A DNA stretch of 36,454 bases from CAYSHJ01 sp964589725 (GCA_964589725.1 CAZPUJ010000249.1:1-36454); one strand, 5' to 3'. Shown: positions 1 to 8,134, counted from the first letter of the stretch. The notes: generated by a model not told the origin, from the letters alone. Numbers and translations: made by a program.

Positions 1-10
1 GTTGATTTAA

Positions 11-119
11 TCGCCCCTGAGCTTGCCTCAGGGGTTCAAGCGTTTCCGCACTACTCGAATTCATCGGAAAAAACGTAGTGCAGAAACGCGTAAACCGCCG
101 AGGTGAACTCGGCGGCGGA
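11..119. repeat. 110-bp multi-hairpin intergenic element, copy 1
   Basis: It holds three successive palindromes: CCCCTGAG/CTCAGGGG at 14-34, a longer arm pair (CGTTTC..GCACTAC with GTAGTGC..GAAACG) at about 40-88, and CCGCCGAG/CTCGGCGG at about 95-115. A nearly identical copy lies at 1544-1653, so this is a dispersed element and not a gene-specific leader. Short outer sequences (GTTGA at 1, TTCAAC at 124) look like weak inverted ends. It lies between whatever precedes the window and the nxrB-like gene. It could be a MITE-like insertion or an mRNA-processing hairpin. Confidence 0.8.
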
Positions 120-130
120 CTAATTCAACA

Positions 131-188
131 GTCTCGCCAGAGCGTGGTGTCTGGAATCGACGGCCCACGCTCTGGCGAGCGTGGCTAC
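131..188. repeat. GTAGC-bounded palindrome, family A (copy 1)
   Basis: The left arm CTCGCCAGAGCGTGG is matched by CCACGCTCTGGCGAG on the right, followed by CGTGGCTAC. The same CTCGCCAGAG core with a GTAGC foot recurs at 1512-1685, 5634-5700, 13299-13368 and 35154-35209. It ends only 16 bases before the nxrB-like start codon, so a transcript would carry a strong hairpin just upstream of the ribosome binding site. Confidence 0.75.
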
Positions 189-203
189 GCGAAGGGAATC
201 ATC

Positions 204-1499
204 ATGTCTAATGTTTACAACTGGCAACTCGGACGCGAGATGGGCTACCCGCACGAAGAGCGGCATCCCGAGTGGCAGTTCGCGTTCGTGTTCAACATCA
301 ATCGTTGCATCGGCTGCCAGACCTGCACGATGGCTTGCAAGAGCACTTGGACGTTCTCCAAAGGCCAGGAGCTGATGTGGTGGAACAACGTCGAATCGAA
401 ACCGTTCGGCGGCTATCCCCAGAACTGGGACAGCAAGTTGCTCAACCTGCTGGAAGAGGCGAACCCCGGCAATCAGGTCTGGCGAAAGTTCGGCGCTGAA
501 CCGGAGAAGAAACCCTACGGCACGTTCGCCGGCATGACCGTCTTTGAAGCGGCTGAGAAGCGGCCGAGTCTCGAAGGCCCGCAAGCCGCGCTCGGCTACC
601 TGCCGACCGACGACGAATGGCGGCATCCCAACATCCACGAAGACACCGCCGCCGGCGATCACTTCACGCAGGACGGCCAGTATGGCGGCTCGACGCAGCT
701 TCCCGAACACAAAGTTTGGTTCTTCCATCTGGCTCGCATCTGCAATCACTGCACCTATCCGGCGTGCTTGGCGTCATGCCCGCGGAACGCAATCTACAAA
801 CGGCCGGAAGACGGCATCGTGCTGGTCGATCAAAGCCGTTGCCGAGGCTACCGCAAATGCGTCGAAGGCTGTCCATACAAAAAGGTCATGTACCGGCCCA
901 GCACGAACACCAGCGAGAAATGTGTCGGCTGCTTCCCGCGGATTGAAGGCAAAGATCTGACGCTCAGTCCGAACGGCGCTCCGTGCGAGACGCGCTGCAT
1001 GTCCGCCTGCGTCGGAAAGATTCGGCTGCAAGGACTCGTGAAGATCGAGCCTGATGGAACTTGGGCGAAGACCCCGGACAGCCCGCTCTACTTCCTGATC
1101 CGCGAGCGGCAGGTTGCTCTGCCGCTGTACCCGCAATTCGGGACCGAGCCCAACGGTTTTTATATCCCGCCGCGCTGGGTGCCGCGCGGTTACCTGACGC
1201 AGATGTTCGGCCCGGGCGTCGATCATGCCATCGAGCAATACAGTTGCCCCGACCGTGAACTGCTTGCCGTGCTGCAACTGTTCCGAGCCAACCAGCAGAT
1301 TCTCTACCGCTATGAAATCATCAAAGGCGAGAAGGTCGCCGAAGTGGAAGTCACCCTGCCGAACGGTCAGTCAAAGGTACAGGAAATCTTCAACGACACG
1401 GTGCTCGGCTTCAACAAGTTCGGCGAAGAGGTTGTCCGCACGACGATCGAAGAGCCGACCTTTGAACGCCCCGCCGCCACGCATGTGAATTCGATCTAA
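204..1499 (+). CDS. nxrB: NxrB-type iron-sulfur subunit (beta subunit of a type II DMSO reductase-family enzyme)
   Basis: This is the electron-transfer subunit of a nitrite oxidoreductase/nitrate reductase-type molybdoenzyme and should carry several Fe-S clusters between the catalytic alpha subunit and a heme gamma subunit. The start is the ATG at 204, preceded by AAGGGA at a good spacing; an upstream in-frame extension only translates repeat DNA. Cluster ligands are visible: C35-x2-C38-x2-C41-x3-C45, then CNHCTYPACLASCP, then C213-R-G-Y216-R-K-C219-x3-C223, where Tyr replaces one Cys as expected for a [3Fe-4S] site, then CVGC and a final ETRCMSAC. At 431 residues it matches the short Nitrospira/anammox type better than the roughly 500-residue NarH, and its opening and its EPNGFYIPPRW stretch match NxrB as I remember it. 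Alternatives are beta subunits of selenate, chlorate or DMS enzymes. The alpha subunit is outside the window; a TorD-type chaperone follows. Confidence 0.78.
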   Translation: MSNVYNWQLGREMGYPHEERHPEWQFAFVFNINRCIGCQTCTMACKSTWTFSKGQELMWWNNVESKPFGGYPQNWDSKLLNLLEEANPGNQVWRKFGAEPEKKPYGTFAGMTVFEAAEKRPSLEGPQAALGYLPTDDEWRHPNIHEDTAAGDHFTQDGQYGGSTQLPEHKVWFFHLARICNHCTYPACLASCPRNAIYKRPEDGIVLVDQSRCRGYRKCVEGCPYKKVMYRPSTNTSEKCVGCFPRIEGKDLTLSPNGAPCETRCMSACVGKIRLQGLVKIEPDGTWAKTPDSPLYFLIRERQVALPLYPQFGTEPNGFYIPPRWVPRGYLTQMFGPGVDHAIEQYSCPDRELLAVLQLFRANQQILYRYEIIKGEKVAEVEVTLPNGQSKVQEIFNDTVLGFNKFGEEVVRTTIEEPTFERPAATHVNSI

Positions 1500-1511
1500 C
1501 CGCAACCAAAT

Positions 1512-1685
1512 GTAGCCACGCTCGCCAGAGCCTGTCGAATTATTCGCCCCTGAGCTTGCCTCAGGGGTTCAAGCGTTTCTGCGCTACTCGAAATCATCGG
1601 GAAAAAACGTAGTGCAGAAACGTGTGAACCGCCGAGGTGAACTCGGCGGCGGAGAAAATCAACAAGCCCTGGCGAGCGTGGCTAC
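1512..1685. repeat. Family A palindrome split by a nested element (copy 2)
   Basis: The arms GTAGCCACGCTCGCCAGAGC (1512-1531) and CCTGGCGAGCGTGGCTAC (1668-1685) are reverse complements apart from small differences. They are about 135 bases apart because the 110-bp multi-hairpin element at 1544-1653 sits between them. Other family A copies have loops of about 20-30 bases, so this looks like an insertion of one repeat into the loop of another. It fills the gap between the nxrB-like gene and the chaperone gene. Confidence 0.7.
1544..1653. repeat. 110-bp multi-hairpin intergenic element, copy 2
   Basis: Nearly identical to 11-119, with a few substitutions and one extra base. All three palindromes are kept. 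It precedes the chaperone gene just as copy 1 precedes the nxrB-like gene, with the same orientation relative to transcription. Confidence 0.8.
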
Positions 1686-1700
1686 AAAAGGAACGCCATC

Positions 1701-2459
1701 ATGTTGACACGATTCGATCCCACATTGAATGCCGGGCGACGCGTGTTGTATCGGTTCGCTGCGCTGGCCTTCGGCGATCCACTGAGCGGCACGTGGCTGC
1801 AACTGACCGATTCGCGTTCGCAAGCCTGCGTCCGTGCTGGTTGCGAACTGCTCCGCGACGAATCCGCTGCCGCGACGCCATTGGGATTGGGCGAACTGCC
1901 GCTCGACCGGCTTGATCCGGCCGCGGTGTTCGCGCGGCTCCCCGTGTCGCCCGAGGAACTGAATGCCGAGTACGAACAGACATTCGGTCTGCTGGTCACG
2001 GCCGGTTGTCCGCCGTATGAGACCGAGTACATCGACAGCAAACTGAGTTTCCAGAGGTCCGCCGAGTTGGCTGACATCGCCGGCTTCTACCGCGCGTTCG
2101 GCATGGAACCGGGGGCCATTCCTTCCGAGCGGCCCGACCACATCGCGCTGGAATTGGAGTTCATGGCCGTGTTGATCGACTTGGAATGCCGGGCCAAGAC
2201 CGACGAACAATTGCAGGTCAGCCGCAAGGCGCAAGCGGACTTCATCCGGGATCACTTGTCCTGGTGGCTGCCGACATTCGCCCGCTTGCTGGCGAAAGAG
2301 AACCCGGCCAGCTTTTTTGCCGCAATGGCGCACTTTCTGTGCGCGTTCCTTCCGACCGAACGCGCGTTGTTGGATGTCGCCCCGCGACTGATACCCGCTC
2401 AACCGAGTCGTCTGGAACGACCTGAAGAGTGTGCGGGCTGCCTGTTGCAACCGTTGTAA
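1701..2459 (+). CDS. TorD/NarJ-family molybdoenzyme chaperone
   Basis: A 252-residue, mostly helical, soluble protein of the TorD/DmsD/NarJ type. These cytoplasmic chaperones bind the catalytic subunit of DMSO reductase-family enzymes during cofactor insertion and quality control. The recognisable signature is CPPYETEY in mid-protein, followed by helices rich in acidic residues and HIALELEFMAVL, the family's conserved H-x3-E-x2-F core. AAAGGAA lies just upstream of the ATG. Its position directly after the nxrB-like gene fits the arrangement in which the maturation factor of a nitrite oxidoreductase or related type II enzyme is co-encoded. A C-x2-C pair (ECAGC) near the C-terminus is unexplained. 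Confidence 0.8.
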   Translation: MLTRFDPTLNAGRRVLYRFAALAFGDPLSGTWLQLTDSRSQACVRAGCELLRDESAAATPLGLGELPLDRLDPAAVFARLPVSPEELNAEYEQTFGLLVTAGCPPYETEYIDSKLSFQRSAELADIAGFYRAFGMEPGAIPSERPDHIALELEFMAVLIDLECRAKTDEQLQVSRKAQADFIRDHLSWWLPTFARLLAKENPASFFAAMAHFLCAFLPTERALLDVAPRLIPAQPSRLERPEECAGCLLQPL

Positions 2460-2579
2460 CTTCGGCTCGAACGCGGCGAGCACCCGCGATCATCCGGCTT
2501 GCACGGCCTGCGCGTGACGTCGCTGCGGATACGTGGCGTCAGTCATTCAGCCCGGAGTTCTTTGCAATCCCGGTCGATC

Positions 2580-3566
2580 TCATACATCCGCCGCGTTGAT
2601 CATGTCGTTGACGGCGGCGGTGCTGCCGAAGACGAACAGGCAATCGCCGGCGCGGAGTTCCGTGTCTGGCGGCGGCGGGATCAAGCGCTGACCGTCGGCG
2701 CGGCGCACGCCGAGGATCATCACGCCCTTCTCACGCAGATCGGTTTGCGAAAGTCGTTTGCCGATGTAGCGGCTGTGCTCGTGGAGTTGCAGGTCCGCGA
2801 GTTCCAGGTCGATGCCGGTTTCGTCGGTGACTTCCAGGAAATCTTCGATGCTGGGATGCAGCATGAAGCGAGCCATTTTGACGGCTCCGGTGCTGAACGG
2901 GCTGACGACGCGAGTAGCTCCGGCGTGCTGCATCTTTTGCACGGCATAATCGTCGCTGGCGCGGGCGATGATTGGCAGCGAGGAGTTCAGCATCCGCGCG
3001 GTCAGCACCACGTAGATGTTGTCGGCATCAGTCGTCAACACCGTCGTCAGAGCGTGAGCGCGTGTGATGCCGGCGTGTCGCAGAATGTCGTCATTGCTTG
3101 CATCGCCGACGACGAAGGGCCAGCCTTGTTCGCCGCAAACGGCTCGCAGACGAGGCTCGTCGCGGTCGATCACGACAAACGGCTTCCCACGCTCGTGCAG
3201 GTAACGAGCGATCGTCGAGCCCATGCGGCCCAATCCGCAGACGATGTAATGATCCTGAAGCTGTCCCAGAGTCTTCTCCATCCGACGTCCCTCCCAAAAA
3301 GCGCGCATCTCCGCGCTGATGATCCATTGTCCGATGCGGGTCGCGGCATAGGTAAAGATCCCCAGGCCGGCAAACAGATACGCCATGATGAACCAGCGGC
3401 CGGCGGAACTTAGCGGCACCGTCTCGCCATAGCCGACGGTCGTCAGCGAAATGACTGCCATGAACAGGCAGTCGAGCCACGGTGCATGCTCAATCACGCG
3501 CAACCCGACAGTCCCGATCACTGTCAGTCCCAGCAACAATCCCACACTTGTTTGCAACGGCCTCAT
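2580..3566 (-). CDS. Two-helix potassium channel with RCK (TrkA-N/TrkA-C) domains
   Basis: A 328-residue ion channel subunit. Residues 1-90 hold a membrane helix, a pore loop with the K+ selectivity filter TTVGYGE, and a second helix. From about residue 105 a Rossmann TrkA-N domain starts (IVCGLGRMGSTIARYL, a GxGxxG nucleotide site), and a TrkA-C domain ends the protein (GDCLFVFGS). Such channels are tetramers gated by ligands bound to the RCK ring. GAGGAG precedes the ATG. The start overlaps the TGA of an upstream receiver remnant as ATGA, so the gene was probably translationally coupled to a two-component operon that includes the protoglobin kinase. It converges with the chaperone gene. Confidence 0.88.
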   Translation of the reverse strand: MRPLQTSVGLLLGLTVIGTVGLRVIEHAPWLDCLFMAVISLTTVGYGETVPLSSAGRWFIMAYLFAGLGIFTYAATRIGQWIISAEMRAFWEGRRMEKTLGQLQDHYIVCGLGRMGSTIARYLHERGKPFVVIDRDEPRLRAVCGEQGWPFVVGDASNDDILRHAGITRAHALTTVLTTDADNIYVVLTARMLNSSLPIIARASDDYAVQKMQHAGATRVVSPFSTGAVKMARFMLHPSIEDFLEVTDETGIDLELADLQLHEHSRYIGKRLSQTDLREKGVMILGVRRADGQRLIPPPPDTELRAGDCLFVFGSTAAVNDMINAADV

Positions 3567-3799
3567 GCCGCACGTCTCCTCGGTTTGAATCGCACGCAGG
3601 CGGCGTTGGCTCGCTCGACCATCTCCGGTGAGTGATGTGCCAAGTCCAAAATCACTGGCACCGGATACTGCTGGCCAATCTCTTCAGCGGCGTGCAGGCC
3701 ATCCAATTCCGGCATCTTGATGTCGGTGATGACGAGGTCAAGCAGTTGCGGATCATGGCTGTGATCAAGGGGCTGGTACCCCCCGCTCGCTGTCAGCCA
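3563..3799 (-). pseudogene. Response-regulator receiver domain remnant
   Basis: An open frame without a start encodes the middle of a receiver domain: DPQLLDLVITDIKMPELDGL contains the phospho-acceptor Asp and the following MP-x-LDG turn. The N-terminal acidic pocket is missing, and after the next helix the sequence runs into a short Arg-rich tail instead of the usual Lys-Pro segment. The frame overlaps the 3' end of the histidine kinase on one side and the channel ATG on the other, so it is the shrunken remains of a regulator that once lay between them. Confidence 0.7.
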
Positions 3800-4979
3800 T
3801 CAGCACGACGGTGAATGTGCTGCCATGATCGACTTCGCTAACGACCTTCAACGTGCCGCGGTTCTTTTCAAGGATGGCCTGTGAGAGTGCCAAACCCAAT
3901 CCGATGCCGCGGGCTTTGGTAGAGCGAAATGGCTCCCGGATGCGAGGCAGGTCTTCTGCCTTGATGCCGCAGCCCGTGTCGATCACAGCAACCTCGATAC
4001 GTTCTCGCATCTGCCGAGCCGAGAGCGTCAAGCGTCCGCCGCCGGGCATCGCGTCGCAGCCGTTGCGGATCAAATTGCCGAAGACAATGGTCATTTGCTT
4101 TTCATCGGCGAGCGCGTGCGGGAGATCGGCGGGGACATCCCAAATCAATTCGACGCTCTCCGGCCACGAGTCGCTCGGCACCGATCTTTTCAGGCTGTCG
4201 AGAATTGACATCGGTTGCAGGTTTGGAGACGGCAGCTTCGCGAACTCGGACAACGCCGAGATCACCAAGTCGGACGCCGCCACTTGGCGTTCAATGCGTT
4301 GCAGGTGTTCGGCGATTTTTTCCGGCGCGGCGTGCTTGGCATTCCGCAGGAAGTAAACCGACGTGCGCATCACGTTGAGCGGATTTCGCAACTCGTGCGC
4401 GACTCCGCCCGCCACTCGGCCGATCGCGGCCAGCCGTTCGGCTTGCATCAGACGGTCGTTCGAGACGGTCTCGTAGGCGTCTTGGATGATCGCCAGGTCG
4501 AGGTCCATCAGCGTGTTGACCGACCGCATCGTGGCGGCGAGTTCGTTGATGTCGCGCTCCACAGGCCAGTTCTGTCGGAGTACACGCAGCAGTCCATTCC
4601 GCAGCCGCGACACGGCGGCCTCGACATAGATTTGCTTCAGGCCGATCTCGACATGCCGATAACCGACTCGAAAGCGACGCTCGGCATAGACCAAGTCGTA
4701 AGGGCCGGTCATGAGTTGCTGCAGCCAGGTTTGCAGCGTGCCCTTCAGTCGTTGGACCTGCGCATCGCCGCCGGTGATGACTTTCTGAGTTGCCTCATGC
4801 ATGGCAATCTCGCGGTAGAAGTCATCCACGAGTTCCGGGAACGATGACTCGACGACCGGCGCAGCGGCACGCACCCGCTCCACGTCGGCCTGCGTCCAGC
4901 CGACGTAGCGTTGGATGTCCTGATACCGCTCAAAGAGCTCATCGACTCGCAGATCAAACGCCACAACCGGCCCCTTCAT
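3765..4979 (-). CDS. Protoglobin-coupled sensor histidine kinase
   Basis: A 404-residue soluble sensor kinase. Residues about 10-170 match the protoglobin/globin-coupled sensor fold: VGWTQADVERVRAAAPVV, then RFRVGYRHVEIGL with the likely proximal heme ligand His109. Proteins with this domain bind heme and sense O2, NO or CO. The kinase half has an H-box GGVAHELRNPLNVMR (His195), an N-box LIRNGCDAMPGGG, a G1 box DTGCGIK and a G2 region GIGLGLALS. I place the start at ATG 4979; a GTG seven codons upstream lacks a usable ribosome site. The ATG overlaps the stop of a small upstream ORF. Its partner regulator appears broken (3563-3799), so it may act on another receiver, for example the tandem-receiver protein at 6039. 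Confidence 0.85.
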   Translation of the reverse strand: MKGPVVAFDLRVDELFERYQDIQRYVGWTQADVERVRAAAPVVESSFPELVDDFYREIAMHEATQKVITGGDAQVQRLKGTLQTWLQQLMTGPYDLVYAERRFRVGYRHVEIGLKQIYVEAAVSRLRNGLLRVLRQNWPVERDINELAATMRSVNTLMDLDLAIIQDAYETVSNDRLMQAERLAAIGRVAGGVAHELRNPLNVMRTSVYFLRNAKHAAPEKIAEHLQRIERQVAASDLVISALSEFAKLPSPNLQPMSILDSLKRSVPSDSWPESVELIWDVPADLPHALADEKQMTIVFGNLIRNGCDAMPGGGRLTLSARQMRERIEVAVIDTGCGIKAEDLPRIREPFRSTKARGIGLGLALSQAILEKNRGTLKVVSEVDHGSTFTVVLMADSERGVPAP

Positions 4980-5164
4980 CGGCCCCTGGAGGATGGGCAC
5001 TCCTGCCCGTCAGGGGTCGGGCAATCCGCCGAAGGCGGACCAACCTCCGTCGCAGAATAACAAAACCACCGCGTGAAACCGGCCACCATCCCCCCAAGAA
5101 CCTCCAACTGTCCCAGTGGCAGCCTATTTCGCGCGGCAAAACGCTGGAGTTCTCGACGCGTCAT
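4976..5164 (-). CDS. Possible small protein, unknown
   Basis: A 62-codon frame starting at an ATG preceded by TTGGAAAATAA and ending in a TGA that overlaps the kinase ATG as ATGA. The first 35 residues look protein-like (MTRRELQRFAARNRLPLGQL), while the remainder translates GC-rich palindromic DNA (CCGCCTTCGGCGG around 5029-5041). The coupling argues for it and the repeat-like end against it. No family is recognised. Confidence 0.28.
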   Translation of the reverse strand: MTRRELQRFAARNRLPLGQLEVLGGMVAGFTRWFCYSATEVGPPSADCPTPDGQECPSSRGR

Positions 5165-5239
5165 TTATTTTCCAATGAACAAGGCGGCGAGTTTTCCACG
5201 ATCGGACGCGACATGCACAGCGTTGACGACCCCGGTCAA

Positions 5240-5458
5240 TCAACAGCGAGCACACTTCAAAACTCGTGGTCGGGAGTCTGACAGTGACAGCGGCGATACC
5301 GATGGAACCTTGGTCAAGAGCTCTTCTCGCAACACGGGAACTTCGGCCGGAGCCACAATTCCCAATCGCACTTGGTTCCCTTTAATGCCGATCACTCGCA
5401 CAATGATGTTCTCAGCGATGCGGATTTCCTGATTCAGTTTCCGAGACAGAACTAACAT
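5240..5458 (-). CDS. csrA: CsrA/RsmA carbon storage regulator
   Basis: A 72-residue RNA-binding protein that represses or stabilises mRNAs by binding GGA motifs near ribosome sites. The family opening MLVLSRKLNQEIRI is followed by the central GNQVRLGIVAPAEVPVLREEL, covering the whole beta-sheet and helix. AAGGAG lies eight bases before the ATG. The last 20 residues are a nonconserved tail. It is the first recognisable gene of a minus-strand group leading to the protoglobin kinase and the channel, so post-transcriptional control and gas sensing may share a transcript. Confidence 0.92.
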   Translation of the reverse strand: MLVLSRKLNQEIRIAENIIVRVIGIKGNQVRLGIVAPAEVPVLREELLTKVPSVSPLSLSDSRPRVLKCARC

Positions 5459-5633
5459 GGCCGTGCTCCTTCTTGGCGGCGGATCGGCAAAGGCACCGGC
5501 TTCTTCCTTGAGAGCCTCGTACCTTCAAAGGCGGGGAACCGAACCGCTCGTGGCCTGGCAATATCTGCCGAATGCGAAGAATGTGCCGAACCTGAAAACT
5601 TTTTGAAGAATCCCGCGCCGCTGTCCAGATACC

Positions 5634-5700
5634 GTAGCCAATCTCCCAAGAGATTGGGTGCATCTCCAACGACATCCCAAGCTCTGGCGAGCTTAGCTAC
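5634..5700. repeat. Family A palindrome (copy 3)
   Basis: On the minus strand it reads GTAGCTAAGCTCGCCAGAGC, then TTGGG, a loop, CCCAATCTCTTGGGAGATT and GGCTACG. It is closely related to 13299-13368, sharing the same two-hairpin plan (AAGCTC..GAGCTT and AATCTC..GAGATT). It lies in the divergent gap upstream of csrA. Confidence 0.75.
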
Positions 5701-6038
5701 GAAGCCATGACTCATCCGAGCGCAGGCCTTCCGGCGCGCGTGCTACTGCTGGCACACGGTTGTCGTTGCCGCGGATTCTGTGCCAACCGCGCTCGTTGCG
5801 CGCGGATTTGCACACGTCTTGCTCAACTTCAATTTGGAGTTGGCACGGACTTCGCAAGCTGGCGACCACCCTCCTCAAGACTGCCAAATCCGGCAGACCT
5901 GCCTGTCTCCGGCTCTGATCCGCGTTCGTTTCCTCGACAATCCCACTTCGGTCCTCCTCCCGCCTCGCGAGTTGTCGTCGCTTCTCTGAGCGTTCACAAT
6001 GCTCACCCCGACGGCTCGCCCACCCAGATTGTCCTCCC
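5701..6038. other. Gap with no recognised gene
   Basis: Open frames exist on both strands but none shows a family motif, a sound ribosome site or sensible composition. It probably carries the promoter of the tandem-receiver gene and possibly decayed coding DNA. I could not pick a promoter with confidence. Confidence 0.5.
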
Positions 6039-6794
6039 ATGAATACCCCGGCCGCGACACCTCAACGTCCGACTCGATTGTTGGTCGTCGATGACGATCT
6101 CGACACCTGTGCGAACTTGGCCGACATCTTGACCGACATCGGCTACGACGTGCAAACCGCCCCCGCCCCCGATGCCACAACTGCGCTGCGCACGCTGGAC
6201 GAGCACGCCTTCGACATCGTGCTGCTCGATTTGAAAATGCCCGGCATGGTCAGTCTGCAACTCTACCGCGAACTGAAACGCCGCTGGGCCTCGACCGTCG
6301 CAATCTTGATCACGGGCTTCGCGGACGCCGAGACACGACAGCGTGCCGAACAACTCGGAGTGTGGCGCATCCTGCCAAAACCGGTCGATGTCCCGGCATT
6401 GCTGCCTCTGATTTCTGAAGCGGCGGAGCAACCACTGCTCTTGATCGTCGATGACGATCACGACTTCTGTGCCAGCTTGTACGACGTGCTGCGTGAGCGA
6501 TCGTTTCGCGTCGGCATCGCGGGATCGGCCCAGCAGGCGGTTCAGCAAATGGACCGCCAAGAGTTTCCCATTGTGCTGGTCGATTGGCGGCTCCCGGACG
6601 CCGATGGCCTGAAGCTCTTGGAACAAATCCGCAACCTGCATCCGCAAGCGAGAACCATGCTGCTGACAGGACATCGCCACGAACTGAGCCAACGTTTGGA
6701 GAACAACTCACTTCACGGCGTGGACGTCTTTTTCTACAAGCCGCTCGAAATGAATGCGTTTTTGGATACGCTACAACGCTGGACGACTCGTTAG
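6039..6794 (+). CDS. Tandem receiver-domain response regulator without output domain
   Basis: 251 residues made of two CheY-like receiver domains. The first (residues 10-125) has an acidic pocket VVDDDLD, phospho-acceptor Asp in VLLDLKMPG, and a Lys-Pro switch in ILPKPVD. The second (about 132-250) has LIVDDDHD, VLVDWRLPDADG and FFYKPLE. No DNA-binding or enzymatic domain follows, so it is likely a phosphorelay intermediate or protein-interaction switch. It is followed by a REC-histidine kinase, which suggests a relay, with the unpartnered protoglobin kinase as another possible donor. No clear ribosome site precedes the ATG. Confidence 0.87.
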   Translation: MNTPAATPQRPTRLLVVDDDLDTCANLADILTDIGYDVQTAPAPDATTALRTLDEHAFDIVLLDLKMPGMVSLQLYRELKRRWASTVAILITGFADAETRQRAEQLGVWRILPKPVDVPALLPLISEAAEQPLLLIVDDDHDFCASLYDVLRERSFRVGIAGSAQQAVQQMDRQEFPIVLVDWRLPDADGLKLLEQIRNLHPQARTMLLTGHRHELSQRLENNSLHGVDVFFYKPLEMNAFLDTLQRWTTR

Positions 6795-6814
6795 ACGCAA
6801 ATTCAAAACCTGAC

Positions 6815-6884
6815 GTAGCCGAAGTGGTGAGACTTCGGTGGCTCGAAATCCACGCAGAAACCGAACTCTCACGAGTTCGGCTAC
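6815..6884. repeat. GTAGCCGAA palindrome, family B (copy 1)
   Basis: Left arm GTAGCCGAAGTGGTGAGA with inner repeat ACTTCGG, right arm CCGAACTCTCACGAGTTCGG then CTAC. It resembles 14633-14685. Like family A it has GTAG at the foot of the hairpin. It separates the tandem-receiver gene from the next kinase gene. Confidence 0.7.
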
Positions 6885-6906
6885 ATTAAACCCACGGATT
6901 TGTTTC

Positions 6907-8028
6907 ATGCCGCAACACTCGGTCGAGCTTCCCACTCCCGATGCGCTGGGGCAGTTGTCGCTGCTGGTCGTGGAAGATGATCCCGACACGCGCGGCAACT
7001 TGATCGACATTTTGGAATTGGACGGCTACCGCGTACAGGCGGCTGAGAGCTTTGCTCAAGCGGTGCGCGAAGCGCGGTGGGACGAGTACTTCGCGATCGT
7101 GCTCGACCGCAAACTGCCCGACGGCGACTCGGAGACGTTTCTGCCGCAACTGCGACAGCTCGCCCCGCAGGCGGCCGTCGTGATCGTCACCGGTTACGAA
7201 GATTTGACTGGAGCGATCGCCGCGCTGCGCAACGGAGCCTCCGATTACCTCATCAAGCCGGTCGATGCTGACACGCTCCGCAATCGTCTGCGACAACTGG
7301 CCGAGAAACGGCAGGCTGAGCTCGCGTTGAAAGCCGCGAACGCCCGTATGTTGCAAGCCGAGCGGCTCGCCGCTATCGGCCAAATGATGACCGGCCTCGT
7401 CCACGAAAGCCGCAACGCGCTGCAACGCAGCGAAGCCTGCTTGGAAATGCTCGGCCTCAACCTGCAAGGACAACAGGACTCGCTGGACTTGATAGCTCGC
7501 GTGCAGAAGGCACAGAAAAAACTGTACGAGCTGTTCGAGGAAGTCCGCAACTACGCCGCGCCGATCAAATTGCAACGAGCCGAGCACAACCTGCGCGATA
7601 TCCTCGAAGAAACCTGGGACAATCTCGTTTGGGCGCGACAAGGCCGCAACGTTTCGTTCAAACTTCCCAAGTCAGGTACATCGCCGCGGTGCTCGGTCGA
7701 TGCCAACCGCCTCGATCAAGTTTTTCGAAACATCTTCGAGAACTCGCTGGCCGCGTGCGCGGATCCGGTGCGAATCGAGATCACTTGGAAACCGACGACG
7801 CTCGACGGCCGCAGCGCCTGGCAACTTTCTATCGCCGACAACGGCCCCGGCATGACTTCGGAACAACGCCAGAAAATCTTCGAGCCGTTCTTCACGACAA
7901 AACCGACTGGCACGGGCCTCGGCATGGCAATCAGCAAACGCATCATCGACGAACACAACGGCCTGATCGCCGTCAGCGAGTTGCGCGCCGAAGGCACCGA
8001 AATCGTCATCACGCTGCCGACAGCATGA
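6907..8028 (+). CDS. Hybrid histidine kinase with N-terminal receiver domain
   Basis: 373 residues, soluble. Residues about 15-130 form a receiver (LVVEDDPDT, acceptor Asp in IVLDRKLPDGD, and the Lys-Pro of YLIKPVD). A short coiled linker (ALKAANARMLQAERLAAIG) leads to the H-box GLVHESRNALQ, then an N-box IFENSLAAC, a G1 box ADNGPGM and KIFEPFFTTKPTGTGLGMAIS. The start at 6907 is preferred because the upstream in-frame extension only translates the family B palindrome. The order REC-HK suggests that its own receiver, or the tandem-receiver protein encoded just before it, controls kinase output. No sensor or membrane segment is present. Confidence 0.86.
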   Translation: MPQHSVELPTPDALGQLSLLVVEDDPDTRGNLIDILELDGYRVQAAESFAQAVREARWDEYFAIVLDRKLPDGDSETFLPQLRQLAPQAAVVIVTGYEDLTGAIAALRNGASDYLIKPVDADTLRNRLRQLAEKRQAELALKAANARMLQAERLAAIGQMMTGLVHESRNALQRSEACLEMLGLNLQGQQDSLDLIARVQKAQKKLYELFEEVRNYAAPIKLQRAEHNLRDILEETWDNLVWARQGRNVSFKLPKSGTSPRCSVDANRLDQVFRNIFENSLAACADPVRIEITWKPTTLDGRSAWQLSIADNGPGMTSEQRQKIFEPFFTTKPTGTGLGMAISKRIIDEHNGLIAVSELRAEGTEIVITLPTA

Positions 8029-8134
8029 TTTATTTTTCTGGAGAGCTGTGTCGAGCCGCAGCACTCCAGAACGGCGGTACGCAGTTTGCCATTCAGACAG
8101 CGAATCAACCTTCCGCCACTGAAAGCCAACCGTC

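Noticed and set aside
14..34. CCCCTGAG/CTCAGGGG hairpin as an intrinsic terminator of the upstream gene
   Set aside because: No T-run follows on either strand, and the whole block is duplicated before another gene, so it is treated as a repeat.
2499..3413. Long plus-strand frame (304 codons)
   Set aside because: It is antisense to the K+ channel gene, which has clear motifs; the frame is a codon-bias shadow.
5707..6042. Plus-strand frame with several Cys residues between csrA and the tandem-receiver gene
   Set aside because: No ribosome site and Arg/Cys-rich composition typical of an out-of-frame GC-rich translation; it overlaps the next start.
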